Assembly: GCF_900119155.1 (NCBI RefSeq)
Contig: NZ_FPIR01000005.1
Coordinates: 85,679 to 149,678, forward strand
From: Ruminococcus sp. YE71
GTDB taxonomy: Bacteria; Bacillota; Clostridia; Oscillospirales; Ruminococcaceae
DNA: 64,000 nt
Direction of reading: 5' to 3'
Shown here piece by piece: positions 1 to 7,858 of this stretch. Numbering within the stretch: position 1 is the stretch's first letter; every line of letters begins with the position of its first letter. The translations under genes and the position numbers were made by a program. The notes beneath the pieces were generated by a model. That model was given only the letters and a program-made list of their open reading frames with translations. It was not told the origin of the DNA and searched no databases.

Positions 1-377
1 GAGGTGAGTTCCCTGCCTGAAGGGTCGCAGACAGCGGTCCCGCAGAAGCCTGCTCTGCTTCCGCCCGAAACGGTTATCCAGCCCTGTGCCGCCTCCCGCG
101 GATGAGCGTGTACCGAACCCCTGAACGCCGCCGTGAACACCTCTCTGACTTCCTCGGGCGAAACGCTCACGGCGCTTTCGGCGGAGTTCATCAGTCTGCC
201 GTCGGAGGTTATGAAGTACTCCTTCCCGTAAAGCACCGCCGAAAGATACCGCCCCGAGCGGAGCCGTATCTCGGTCATTTTGCCGCGTTCGGCAGCCGCC
301 ACGCTCATCACCGCGTCCCGAAGACGCTCGGGGAGAAGCTCGCAGACCTGTGCCGAAGCCGTGTTTGTTTTTACCAT
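1..377 (-). CDS. spoIIIAA: Stage III sporulation protein AA, N-terminal part (runs off left edge)
   Basis: This is an incomplete minus-strand gene, and only about 125 residues are in the window. The readable protein has the SpoIIIAA-type N-terminal region: an EIRLRSGR motif at about residues 36-43, then a VHAHPREAAQGWITVSGG stretch and SRAGFCGTAV, matching the family pattern of a QGYITxxGGxRxGxxG segment that precedes the AAA+ Walker motifs. SpoIIIAA is the ATPase of the mother-cell SpoIIIA-SpoIIQ channel. The ATG at 377 is chosen because AAAGGAAG lies 8 nt upstream; an in-frame ATG at 398 has no ribosome binding site. The Walker motifs and the rest of the operon would lie left of the window. 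The family call is from motif recall on a partial protein. Confidence 0.8.
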   Translation of the reverse strand, partial: MVKTNTASAQVCELLPERLRDAVMSVAAAERGKMTEIRLRSGRYLSAVLYGKEYFITSDGRLMNSAESAVSVSPEEVREVFTAAFRGSVHAHPREAAQGWITVSGGSRAGFCGTAVCDPSGRELT

Positions 378-466
378 CCAGCCCACTTCCTTTCGCATAG
401 TAGAATATATGCGGACAGGCTGAAAGATATTACTGCAAATTCACGATACTTTTCGCACCAAATCAC

Positions 467-495
467 TTGAAATTTCTCTTGATATGTGTTATAAT
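467..495 (+). promoter_or_regulatory. Vegetative-type promoter for the MoxR operon
   Basis: TTGAAA at 467-472 and TATAAT at 490-495 are separated by exactly 17 bp and lie about 40 bp upstream of the moxR start. It sits in the divergent gap from spoIIIAA. Confidence 0.75.
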
Positions 496-535
496 ATTTT
501 TGTATGTTATTTTTTTATATAAAGGAGATATTATC

Positions 536-1504
536 ATGCAGAATGAGCTGACAACAGAACAGAAACAGGTCCTCGACACCTGCCACAAGGTGATACGGGA
601 GATCAAGAAGGTCATCATCGGCAAGGACGACATCATCATCAAGGTGCTGCTTTCGATACTCGCAGGCGGTCACGTCCTTATCGAGGATATCCCCGGAGTC
701 GGAAAGACCACACTCGCCATCGCGCTGTCAAAGGCGCTTTCCCTCGACTACAAGCGAGTGCAGTTCACCCCCGACGTACTGCCGACCGACATCACGGGAT
801 TCATGACCCTCAACCGTGAGACAAACAAATTCGAGTACAAGAAGGGCGCGGCTATCACCAACCTCTTCCTTGCTGACGAGATCAACCGTACCTCCTCGAA
901 AACGCAGTCGGCGCTTCTTGAGATAATGGAAGAAGGCAGGGTAACGGTGGACGGCACTACATACGACCTCCCCGACCCGTACATAGTCATCGCAACACAG
1001 AACCCCATCGGTTCAATCGGTACGCAGATGCTCCCCGAGTCGCAGATGGACAGATTCATCGTCAGACTTACGATGGGCTACCCCTCGCTGCAAAATGAGA
1101 TAGATATGCTCAAATCCAAGCAGCGTCAGGTCTCCACCGACGAGGTAATGCCCGTGGCTTCCGCCGCCGCGCTCGCAAAGGCGGTCAGGGTCACCGACGA
1201 GGTTTACGTTTCCGACCCCGTGTTCGAATACATCGCACAGCTTGCAGCCGCTACGAGAAAGCACCCGTTCATAAAGCTCGGTCTTTCGCCGAGAGGTACC
1301 ATCGCACTGCTCAAGATGACAAAGGCGACAGCTCTTCTCAACGGCAGAGACTTCGCGCTGCCCGACGACACCCTCTACGCTTTCAACGAGGTCTGCGGAC
1401 ACAGGATACTCCTCAACTCCAAAGCAAAGCTCAGCGGTGCGGATGTGAGCTACGTCCTCGGCGAAGTGATAAACTCCGTTCCCGTTCCTAAGGTAAGGGC
1501 GTAA
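536..1504 (+). CDS. MoxR-family AAA+ ATPase
   Basis: This 322-residue protein is a MoxR-type AAA+ ATPase, a chaperone-like remodelling enzyme usually encoded with DUF58 and transglutaminase proteins. Visible motifs are Walker A GVGKTT (residues 54-59), Walker B FLADE (111-115) followed by INRTSSKTQSALLE, and sensor-1 ATQNP (153-157). The start is the ATG at 536, preceded by AAAGGAGA with good spacing; upstream in-frame codons fall inside the promoter. It is the first gene of a three-gene operon with the next two genes 11 and 15 nt apart. Family members help assemble or activate surface or metalloprotein complexes; the actual client here is unknown. Confidence 0.93.
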   Translation: MQNELTTEQKQVLDTCHKVIREIKKVIIGKDDIIIKVLLSILAGGHVLIEDIPGVGKTTLAIALSKALSLDYKRVQFTPDVLPTDITGFMTLNRETNKFEYKKGAAITNLFLADEINRTSSKTQSALLEIMEEGRVTVDGTTYDLPDPYIVIATQNPIGSIGTQMLPESQMDRFIVRLTMGYPSLQNEIDMLKSKQRQVSTDEVMPVASAAALAKAVRVTDEVYVSDPVFEYIAQLAAATRKHPFIKLGLSPRGTIALLKMTKATALLNGRDFALPDDTLYAFNEVCGHRILLNSKAKLSGADVSYVLGEVINSVPVPKVRA

Positions 1505-1515
1505 GGAGCGAGGGC

Positions 1516-2706
1516 ATGGTATTCGTATACATTCTTCTGCTCATCATTTCGGTGTTTTTCTATATACTCTATGAGGGAGTCATCTCCCTTATGCTGCTGT
1601 GCTTTCTGGTGCTGCTGCCGACGGTGCTCATCATCTGCGGTCTTGCCGCAAAGTCGGGCATCAGAGCCGAGCTCGCACTTCCGCTGAACTCGGGCAGCGC
1701 GGGTCAGAACATACCCGTGAACGTGAACATCACCAACCACAGCATTATCCCCGTGCCCTGCGCCGAGATAACTCTCAGCTACATAATCTCGTCCTCGGGC
1801 AGCAGGGAAAAGGTAAAGATAAGCACCCCCATCTTCCCGAAGAACACACAGCGGCTTGAAACGACGTTCAGCTCGGCACACCTCGGCAGCGTTGTGGTGA
1901 AGGTCGAGAAGATAAAGATATTCGATATACTCAGGCTGACGAGAATGAAGCTCTCGAAAAAACAGATAGCCTGCACCAACAACGAGATAATGATACTCCC
2001 CGAGACACTGGAGCTTGCGAACCCCGTCCACGACTACTCGGATTCGGGGCTCGACAGCGACGTTTACTCGCAGGACAAACCGGGCGACGACCCCTCGGAG
2101 ATATTCGCGCTGAGAGAGTACGCCGACGGCGACAAGCTCTCACGCATACACTGGAAACTGACTGCAAAGACCGACACCCTCATGGTGAAGGACTACTCGC
2201 TGCCCCTTGCGGATTCCTGTCTGCTGTTGGCGGACACCTACATCCCGAACGATATGCCGAAGGGCTCGGACATATACGACACCATCATACAAATGACGGT
2301 CTCACTATCGGCTCTGCTGAACAGCAACGAGATACGCCACCGAGTGGCAGGCTACAGCACTGTTACCGAACAGCTTGAGGAATTGCAGGTCAGCGACGAC
2401 AACTCGATGATAGCTTCGGCTTCGATGCTGCTCAAATGCGGCACGCCCGACAGGGGCGACCTGACGGTCATCACACTGACTTCCGAGGAATTCGGGCAGG
2501 CAAGGTTCGGACACGCGGTGCTGATATGCGCTTCATGTTCGGACGCGGCCGCGGAATCGCTCACCACCTCGGGCATAGCGGGAAGATACACCATCCTTGT
2601 CTGCACTTCTGACAGGGACAGGGTGACGCTCCCCGATACCGAATGCGAGACATACATAGTAGAACACGACAGTGCCGAGCAGTGCATTTCCGAGCTCAGC
2701 CTGTAA
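1516..2706 (+). CDS. DUF58 domain protein, membrane anchored
   Basis: This 396-residue protein begins with two closely spaced hydrophobic segments within residues 1-40 and carries the DUF58 signature GDKLSRIHWKLTAKTDTLMV near the middle, which is the conserved G-D-x-x-R-x-I-H-W-K pattern. DUF58 proteins have a VWA-like fold and co-occur with MoxR ATPases. AAGGAG precedes the ATG. It is the second gene of the MoxR operon and is followed 15 nt later by the transglutaminase gene, so the three probably form one membrane-linked system. The biochemical role is not known. Confidence 0.88.
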   Translation: MVFVYILLLIISVFFYILYEGVISLMLLCFLVLLPTVLIICGLAAKSGIRAELALPLNSGSAGQNIPVNVNITNHSIIPVPCAEITLSYIISSSGSREKVKISTPIFPKNTQRLETTFSSAHLGSVVVKVEKIKIFDILRLTRMKLSKKQIACTNNEIMILPETLELANPVHDYSDSGLDSDVYSQDKPGDDPSEIFALREYADGDKLSRIHWKLTAKTDTLMVKDYSLPLADSCLLLADTYIPNDMPKGSDIYDTIIQMTVSLSALLNSNEIRHRVAGYSTVTEQLEELQVSDDNSMIASASMLLKCGTPDRGDLTVITLTSEEFGQARFGHAVLICASCSDAAAESLTTSGIAGRYTILVCTSDRDRVTLPDTECETYIVEHDSAEQCISELSL

Positions 2707-2721
2707 GGAGAAATAGAAGGA

Positions 2722-5361
2722 ATGAGAAGAAAGAAAAAAAAGGCTGCTTCCGACGGCAGGATACAATGCAAAAACGGTATCTCGCTGAAGGGAGACATAA
2801 GCTTCAGACTGAACGGCAGACCTACGTCGTTCTTTGCGCTGATACAGTTCGCAGTTACTGCGGTATCGGCGTTCTCGGTACTGTTCATGCTGGAGAGCTT
2901 CCTTAACGGCGAGAGCGGCAGATACTTCATATCCAACACGACCGCCGTCAGCATGGCGATATTCATCACAGCTTCGGCTGCCGTCATCTCGACTATGCAG
3001 CAGAGGTTCTTCAAGGTGCTGGGAGTCGCGGTACTGGCTGTGAACGCGGGATATATCACCTACAACATATCATCGGCGGTCAGGGGATTCATGATGACCG
3101 CCTATCTCTACAGCAAGAGGGCGAGCTTTTCGACGCCGCTGTTCGCACATGAGATAACCCATGTGACACAGGCCGACCTTGAAATGTTCTTCCTGGCGGC
3201 GGCATTTCTGGTGACGCTCACCATCTCCACCTCCTGCATTTACTTCATCAACTTCCCGCTGCTGTTCATCGAGACTTTCCCGATGTTCGAGCTGGGTACT
3301 TTCTGGGGCTGGGAGCCTTACATATGGACTACTGTCGGCATGGTCGGCTGCTGGGTCATCGTGCTCTCGCTCAGTCTCATCAACCACACCACCCGACGCA
3401 AGAACAGCGGCAGCACTTTCGCGGTCTACCTGCGGAAAAAGACCTACTACCTGACGAACGACGACCTCAAACGGCGGTTCTTCACGTCGGCCTCGACCTT
3501 CACGGTCATCGTCATGGCGCTGGTGTTCACCGTTACGGCAGTGTTCGCTTCGGTAACCGACAACTACCGCCCCGACAGCTTCAGGGAACTGAGGCGAAAT
3601 CTATCGCTGGGATTCAGGGACTTCACCAACAACGTATCGGAGAAGATCGAGAACGGCGGTCTGGAGATACCCGGACGCAGCAAGGCGGTGGGCGGCACCA
3701 ACGGCGGCAAGCTCGGACTGTACAACGAGATACAGTTCAAGGGCACGACCGCCCTCGGAGTCACTGTGGACGGGCCTTTCACAAAGCCGATGTATCTGCG
3801 CGGCTACTGCGGCGAAAAATACCGCGACAACTGCTGGGATCCCCTCAAGGCCGACAAGGACGTTCTTGCGAAGTTCAAGGTCAACAGCAATACCATCCTT
3901 GACTACGGCTACCTGCAATACAAGGGTTCGCCAAAGGTCGATTCGGGCAAGTTCAGCGATTCAAACAGCCTGAAGATCACCTGCGTGAACGCCAACGATG
4001 ACCTCATCTACGCCCCCTACAGCACCTACTACACGGGCACGACGGTGGCGAAGGAACAGGACTTCGACGGAATGATCTCGCCCGAGAAAAACAAGAAACG
4101 CTACGAGACCATATACGCTCAGCCCTCTTTCGACAGCTGGGATGAGTGTATCTCTCAGCTCATTGACTATGCGGTGGGCGGTTACTACAACGACGCCAAC
4201 ACTTTCTACGACAGCTTCGTGTACGACAAGAGTTCGGAAGCCTACCTGAACGTTCCCGAATCGCTGAGACCCACCCTCGACGCGATCATCAATGAGATCG
4301 GCATCGACCCTGCAAACGACTCAGTGCTGACCAAGCACGAGAAGATCTGCGAGTATTTCAGGTACAACTTCACCTACGATACTGCGCCGGGCGTCACACC
4401 CGAGAACGAGGACTTCATAAAGTACTTCCTCACCGAACAGAAGAAGGGCTACTGCACCTACTTCGCTTCGGCAGGCGTTATGCTGATGCGTGAGCTGGGA
4501 GTCCCTGCGAGATACGTAGAGGGCTATGTTATCGAACCCGAGCAGTTCAATCCCGACAATCTCCGCATAGGTGTCACCGACCGCTGCGCTCATGCGTGGT
4601 GCGAGATATTCATCCCGGGGTACGGCTGGTATCCCATGGAGTTCACCAACAGCTACGTGGACAACTACAACCCTAACCTCACCGACAGGGAACGCAATAT
4701 CGTCAAGGACGAAAGCTCCAGCAAGCCCGAGAAGAAGAACGACAGCAGCTCGAAACCCGCTGTGAACAAGCCGAAGGACAGCAGTTCTTCGATGGCGGAT
4801 ATTTCCGCTTCGCCGTCCTCTGTCAAGGATATGAACCAGAAGCCGAAGTCCTCGGGCACGGGCGGAAACGGCAACGGTCACGGCCCCGGCACGGAAGAGG
4901 GTTCGCCCTTCACAATCAGCAGGACGCAGGCGGTATACATCGGCGCGATGGGCTTCGTTATACTGGCGGCTCTGGTGTGCATCGTGGTGCGCCGCAAGAG
5001 CAAGCTCGAAAAGCTCGAACGGGCGGTCAACAGCAGGAACAGCACCACTTCGGTCATCAGCTGCTACACCGCATTTCTCGAATACATCGCACTGCTCGGC
5101 ATCGACATGGGGGACAACCTCACCGACGTGCAGCTCTCCAAACGGCTCAGCGGCGACCTCGAAAAGTGGTCTCCCGGGCTCAGCAGCAAGTTCATGGAAG
5201 TCTCCGAACCTGCCATCATCGCCTACATGAGCAGCGCCCCCGCCACCGAAGAGGAGGCGGCAAGGTCACGCACAGCCCTCAAAAACGCCCGCACCGAAAT
5301 CTACGATATGCTGACCACTTCCAAAAAACTCAACGCCAAATGGCTCTGCGGACTGTACTGA
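2722..5361 (+). CDS. Membrane transglutaminase-like protein (TgpA type)
   Basis: This 879-residue protein has several N-terminal hydrophobic segments (within about residues 35-280), a large extracytoplasmic region, a transglutaminase-like core, a Ser/Lys/Pro-rich linker, another membrane segment near residue 740 and a C-terminal cytoplasmic DUF4129-like part. The catalytic Cys is C578 in GYCTYFAS and the His is H624 in HAWCEIF. The third catalytic position follows YGWYPM and is Glu in EFTNS rather than the more usual Asp, as in many clostridial homologues. The start is preceded by AAGGAGAAATAGAAGG. It closes the MoxR-DUF58 operon and ends before a strong bidirectional terminator. The likely role is peptide or peptidoglycan-linked cysteine-protease/transglutaminase activity at the envelope; the substrate is unknown. 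Confidence 0.88.
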   Translation: MRRKKKKAASDGRIQCKNGISLKGDISFRLNGRPTSFFALIQFAVTAVSAFSVLFMLESFLNGESGRYFISNTTAVSMAIFITASAAVISTMQQRFFKVLGVAVLAVNAGYITYNISSAVRGFMMTAYLYSKRASFSTPLFAHEITHVTQADLEMFFLAAAFLVTLTISTSCIYFINFPLLFIETFPMFELGTFWGWEPYIWTTVGMVGCWVIVLSLSLINHTTRRKNSGSTFAVYLRKKTYYLTNDDLKRRFFTSASTFTVIVMALVFTVTAVFASVTDNYRPDSFRELRRNLSLGFRDFTNNVSEKIENGGLEIPGRSKAVGGTNGGKLGLYNEIQFKGTTALGVTVDGPFTKPMYLRGYCGEKYRDNCWDPLKADKDVLAKFKVNSNTILDYGYLQYKGSPKVDSGKFSDSNSLKITCVNANDDLIYAPYSTYYTGTTVAKEQDFDGMISPEKNKKRYETIYAQPSFDSWDECISQLIDYAVGGYYNDANTFYDSFVYDKSSEAYLNVPESLRPTLDAIINEIGIDPANDSVLTKHEKICEYFRYNFTYDTAPGVTPENEDFIKYFLTEQKKGYCTYFASAGVMLMRELGVPARYVEGYVIEPEQFNPDNLRIGVTDRCAHAWCEIFIPGYGWYPMEFTNSYVDNYNPNLTDRERNIVKDESSSKPEKKNDSSSKPAVNKPKDSSSSMADISASPSSVKDMNQKPKSSGTGGNGNGHGPGTEEGSPFTISRTQAVYIGAMGFVILAALVCIVVRRKSKLEKLERAVNSRNSTTSVISCYTAFLEYIALLGIDMGDNLTDVQLSKRLSGDLEKWSPGLSSKFMEVSEPAIIAYMSSAPATEEEAARSRTALKNARTEIYDMLTTSKKLNAKWLCGLY

Positions 5362-5429
5362 TTTTTGTACAGTTGATCCCGAGTTTACCGAGGTCACCCC
5401 AAGAATAACAGCAGGCAACAGCAAAAAAG

Positions 5430-5460
5430 ATACCCGTGAGGAAAAGATCCTCACGGGTAT
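5430..5460. terminator. Bidirectional intrinsic terminator
   Basis: A perfect 13-bp stem (5430-5442 with 5448-5460) and 5-nt loop lies between convergent genes. Plus-strand T-rich sequence follows on the right and A-rich sequence precedes on the left, so it can serve both the transglutaminase operon and the SCIFF operon. Confidence 0.85.
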
Positions 5461-5464
5461 TTGT

Positions 5465-5674
5465 TTATTTCTTTATGGTGACGCCGTATTTTTCGCAGAA
5501 AGCGTCGATATCGTCCTGTGCACGTACAAGTTCGGTGTATTTCAGCTTTCGGGTGTTCGGGTCGAAGAAACCGATGGTCTTTTCGCCCGTGCAGGTGCTC
5601 GACTCGATGCGGACTTCAAGACCCTCGCAGTCGGCGGGCGGCTTGCGCGGCTTGTCCTTTCTGAACAGGCTCAT
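5465..5674 (-). CDS. Small protein of unknown function coupled to the SCIFF maturase
   Basis: This 69-residue protein starts one nucleotide after the maturase stop (TGA C ATG), so it is probably translationally coupled. It is charged, has two cysteines in the first half (around residues 16 and 28) and one near residue 59, and has no membrane segment or signal peptide. I do not recognise the family. It is the last gene of the SCIFF operon before the terminator, so a role with the six-cysteine peptide or its maturase is possible, but that is inference from position only. Confidence 0.75.
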   Translation of the reverse strand: MSLFRKDKPRKPPADCEGLEVRIESSTCTGEKTIGFFDPNTRKLKYTELVRAQDDIDAFCEKYGVTIKK

Positions 5675-5675
5675 G

Positions 5676-7046
5676 TCATTCTGCCGAATCGAGCAGCTTC
5701 TCAGCCTTGAGGGCTATCGCGCACTCAACTCTGTGGCGCTCGATCTCGCAGGAAAGCTCGTGAGAAGTGCGGATGTCGCCCTTGTAGAGGTAGTTGTTCG
5801 CGTTGCAGCCGCCCGAGCAGTAGAACTTAGCCCAGCAGTCGCGGCAGGCAGGCTTGGAGTAAACGTGGGCGCTGGCGAAGTCGTTCTTCATGGCGGTGTC
5901 AAAGCTGCCGTCGTGGACGTTGCCCATCTTATAATCGTCGATGCCGACGAACTGGTGGCAGGGGTAGATGTCGCCGTCGGGAGAGATAGCCACATACTCA
6001 TTTCCGCAGCCGCAACCCTTGAGACGCTTGATGACGCAGGGTCCCTGATCGAGATCCATCATGAAGTGGAAGAAGTTGATGAACTTACCCTGAGCGGTGA
6101 TCTCGCGGATCTTGTTGGCAAGGCGGTCATACTCCTCGAAGATGCGGGGCAGGTCGGCAGCGGTGATAGCATAGGGCTCGGTCTCGGGGGACATTACGGG
6201 CTCAACGCTGATCTGCTCGAAGCCCTCGTTGTAAAGGCTCATCACGTCCTCGGCGAAATCGAGGTTGTACTTGGTGAAGGTGCCGCGGACATACCAGTCC
6301 TTGTCGCCGCGTCCTGCGACCAGCTTCTTGTACTTGTCGATGAAGATGTCGTAGGTGCCCTTGCCGTTGACGGTCTTTCTCACGCGGTCGTTTATCTCGC
6401 GTCTGCCGTCAACCGAAAGAACGACGTTGTACATCTCCTTGTTAAGGAACTCGGTTATCTCGTCGTTGAGAAGGATGCCGTTGGTGGTGAGGGTGAACTT
6501 GATGTTCTTGTCGTGGAGCTTTTCCTGCTCGCGGGCGTACTCGACCACCTGCTTTACGACCTCAAAGTTCATCAGCGGTTCGCCGCCGAAAAAGTCTATT
6601 TCGAGTGCCTTGCGGTTAGCGGACTTCTCGATAAGGAAGTCTATCGCCTTCTTGCCCGTCTCGAAGCTCATGAGCATCCTGCCCTTGCCGTAGTCGCCCT
6701 TGCTTGCGAAGCAGTAGTCGCAGCGCATATTGCAGTCCTGCGAGATGAGCAGGCAGAGCGCCTTGACAGGGGACGCCACCGACGTCTGAGCGTACTTCTC
6801 GTAGTCGTCCTCTGAGAAGAGTATCTTATCGTCGGCAAGGGACTTCAGCTCGGCGTAGACCTCGCGGATATCCTCCTCAGGGTACTTGCCCAAAAGCTCC
6901 CTGACTGCCGCCTCGGGACATTCGTCGGTGAGGGGCTCGGTCACATAGTCGAGCAGGTCGTAGGTCAGCTCGTCGATAACGTGAACGCCGCCGCTGTTGA
7001 CATCAAGAACGAAATACATCCCGTTCTGTATAAATTTATGTATCAT
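5676..7046 (-). CDS. SCIFF peptide radical SAM maturase
   Basis: This 456-residue radical SAM/SPASM enzyme matches the SCIFF maturase family (TIGR03974). It is expected to install thioether (sactionine/ranthipeptide-type) crosslinks in the neighbouring six-cysteine peptide. The N-terminal part resembles a peptide-recognition domain. The radical SAM cluster is CNMRCDYC with C105, C109 and C112. The C-terminal SPASM region has GCGCGNEY, YPCHQF and CRDCWAKFYCSGGC, which would bind two auxiliary iron-sulfur clusters. The start is the ATG at 7046 with GGAGG 5 nt upstream; a longer in-frame start at 7076 would fall inside the hairpin and T-run that separate it from the peptide gene. Confidence 0.93.
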   Translation of the reverse strand: MIHKFIQNGMYFVLDVNSGGVHVIDELTYDLLDYVTEPLTDECPEAAVRELLGKYPEEDIREVYAELKSLADDKILFSEDDYEKYAQTSVASPVKALCLLISQDCNMRCDYCFASKGDYGKGRMLMSFETGKKAIDFLIEKSANRKALEIDFFGGEPLMNFEVVKQVVEYAREQEKLHDKNIKFTLTTNGILLNDEITEFLNKEMYNVVLSVDGRREINDRVRKTVNGKGTYDIFIDKYKKLVAGRGDKDWYVRGTFTKYNLDFAEDVMSLYNEGFEQISVEPVMSPETEPYAITAADLPRIFEEYDRLANKIREITAQGKFINFFHFMMDLDQGPCVIKRLKGCGCGNEYVAISPDGDIYPCHQFVGIDDYKMGNVHDGSFDTAMKNDFASAHVYSKPACRDCWAKFYCSGGCNANNYLYKGDIRTSHELSCEIERHRVECAIALKAEKLLDSAE

Positions 7047-7060
7047 AAAAACCTCCATAG

Positions 7061-7091
7061 AAAAAAAATGTGACATTCAAGGAATGTCACA
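7061..7091 (-). terminator. Hairpin plus T-run between SCIFF gene and maturase (likely attenuator)
   Basis: A perfect 10-bp stem (7069-7078 with 7082-7091, 3-nt loop) is followed on the minus strand by eight Ts (7061-7068). This is a textbook intrinsic terminator inside the operon, 22 nt after the peptide stop and just before the maturase ribosome binding site. Partial read-through would make more peptide mRNA than enzyme mRNA. Confidence 0.8.
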
Positions 7092-7112
7092 TCGGCTGTT
7101 CTGTTTTGCTGC

Positions 7113-7256
7113 TTAGTCTTCCTTAGCGCACTTCTGGTTAGCAACAGTGCAGGAAGTCTTGCAAGCCGACTGGCAGGAAGCCTGGCAGTTACCGCAGCCG
7201 CCCTTTGCAGCGCTCTGCTTGAGGTTAGCCTTATTGATGGTCTTGATATGCTTCAT
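7113..7256 (-). CDS. SCIFF six-cysteine ranthipeptide precursor
   Basis: This 47-residue open reading frame encodes a precursor of the 'six cysteines in forty-five residues' family (TIGR03973). It begins MKHIKTINKANLKQ, which acts as the leader, and carries cysteines at 21, 24, 28, 32, 36 and 43, with the typical GGCGNCQASCQSAC core. GGAGG lies 8 nt before the ATG. The maturase gene follows directly. SCIFF is found in nearly all Clostridia, and its physiological role, possibly signalling, is not settled. The gene is very short but its sequence is unmistakable. Confidence 0.95.
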   Translation of the reverse strand: MKHIKTINKANLKQSAAKGGCGNCQASCQSACKTSCTVANQKCAKED

Positions 7257-7285
7257 GGTTCATACCTCCAATGTTTATTTTCTCT

Positions 7286-7291
7286 ATTATA
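7286..7291 (-). promoter_or_regulatory. -10 element upstream of the SCIFF gene
   Basis: On the minus strand TATAAT lies about 30 bp upstream of the SCIFF ATG. No good -35 hexamer is seen at 16-18 bp, so the promoter may need an activator or be weak. Confidence 0.5.
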
Positions 7292-7353
7292 CCATATTTC
7301 GGGCAGTATCATATTAATATTTTGTGAACGCTGTATAAATCTTCTTTTTCGAT

Positions 7354-7758
7354 TCATTTCAGCCTGAACCGCGTGCCGCCAGAATTCACTCCGACGATGC
7401 CGCCCATCCCCGCCGAAACGAGCGATATGACCAGCTTTGTGGTCGCCGAGAATCCGCCTGCCGCACCTGCAAAAACGTAGGAACAGACAAATATCACCCC
7501 GAACACCCCGAGTCCGCAGAGCAGACCCATGAGCAGACCGTTCTGACGGCGTCTGCGGGAAGCCACGTATCCTCCGACGTATGCGCCCACCGCAAGCGCC
7601 GCCGAGGTCAGCACCGAGAGCACCCTGTCGCCCACATCGACCTTCGTTATCACGAACCCGATAAGCAGTATCACCGCGAACAGAGCCGCCGACCCTGCCG
7701 CTGCCGAGAGCACCGCCGTAAGAAGATTTTCCGCTGCCCTGCTGCGTCTTTTTCTCAT
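7354..7758 (-). CDS. TIGR04086-type membrane protein of the SCIFF locus
   Basis: This 134-residue, very hydrophobic protein has four predicted membrane segments (about residues 14-35, 44-66, 72-95 and 103-125), an Arg-rich cytoplasmic start (MRKRRSR) and an Arg/Lys end. Size, composition and position next to the SCIFF gene match TIGR04086, a Clostridia membrane family that commonly sits beside SCIFF. It may export or sense the modified peptide, but that is not shown. The start at 7758 has AGGTGAT upstream; the longer frame to 7899 overlaps the neighbouring terminator and gene end. Confidence 0.8.
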   Translation of the reverse strand: MRKRRSRAAENLLTAVLSAAAGSAALFAVILLIGFVITKVDVGDRVLSVLTSAALAVGAYVGGYVASRRRRQNGLLMGLLCGLGVFGVIFVCSYVFAGAAGGFSATTKLVISLVSAGMGGIVGVNSGGTRFRLK

Positions 7759-7804
7759 CGCTATCACCTCATAGGATAATATGCGGCGTGAGCGGAGAAT
7801 ATGC

Positions 7805-7838
7805 AAAAAAGCGTCCCCGCAAAGCCAACGGGAACGCT
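7805..7838 (-). terminator. Intrinsic terminator of the secreted-protein gene
   Basis: The stem is 7810-7819 with 7829-7838 (one G-T pair), and six Ts follow on the minus strand. It lies 20 nt after the stop of the surface-protein gene. Confidence 0.8.
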
Positions 7839-7858
7839 CTATGTGTGCCGTGAACGGC

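Noticed and set aside
102..470. A 122-codon plus-strand open frame at the left edge
   Set aside because: It is antisense to the spoIIIAA coding frame, which has clear family motifs and a ribosome binding site. The plus frame has no recognisable content.
5436..6815. A 459-codon plus-strand open frame opposite the SCIFF maturase
   Set aside because: It is a high-GC shadow of a well-supported radical SAM gene and has Val/Leu/Ala-rich content typical of antisense frames.
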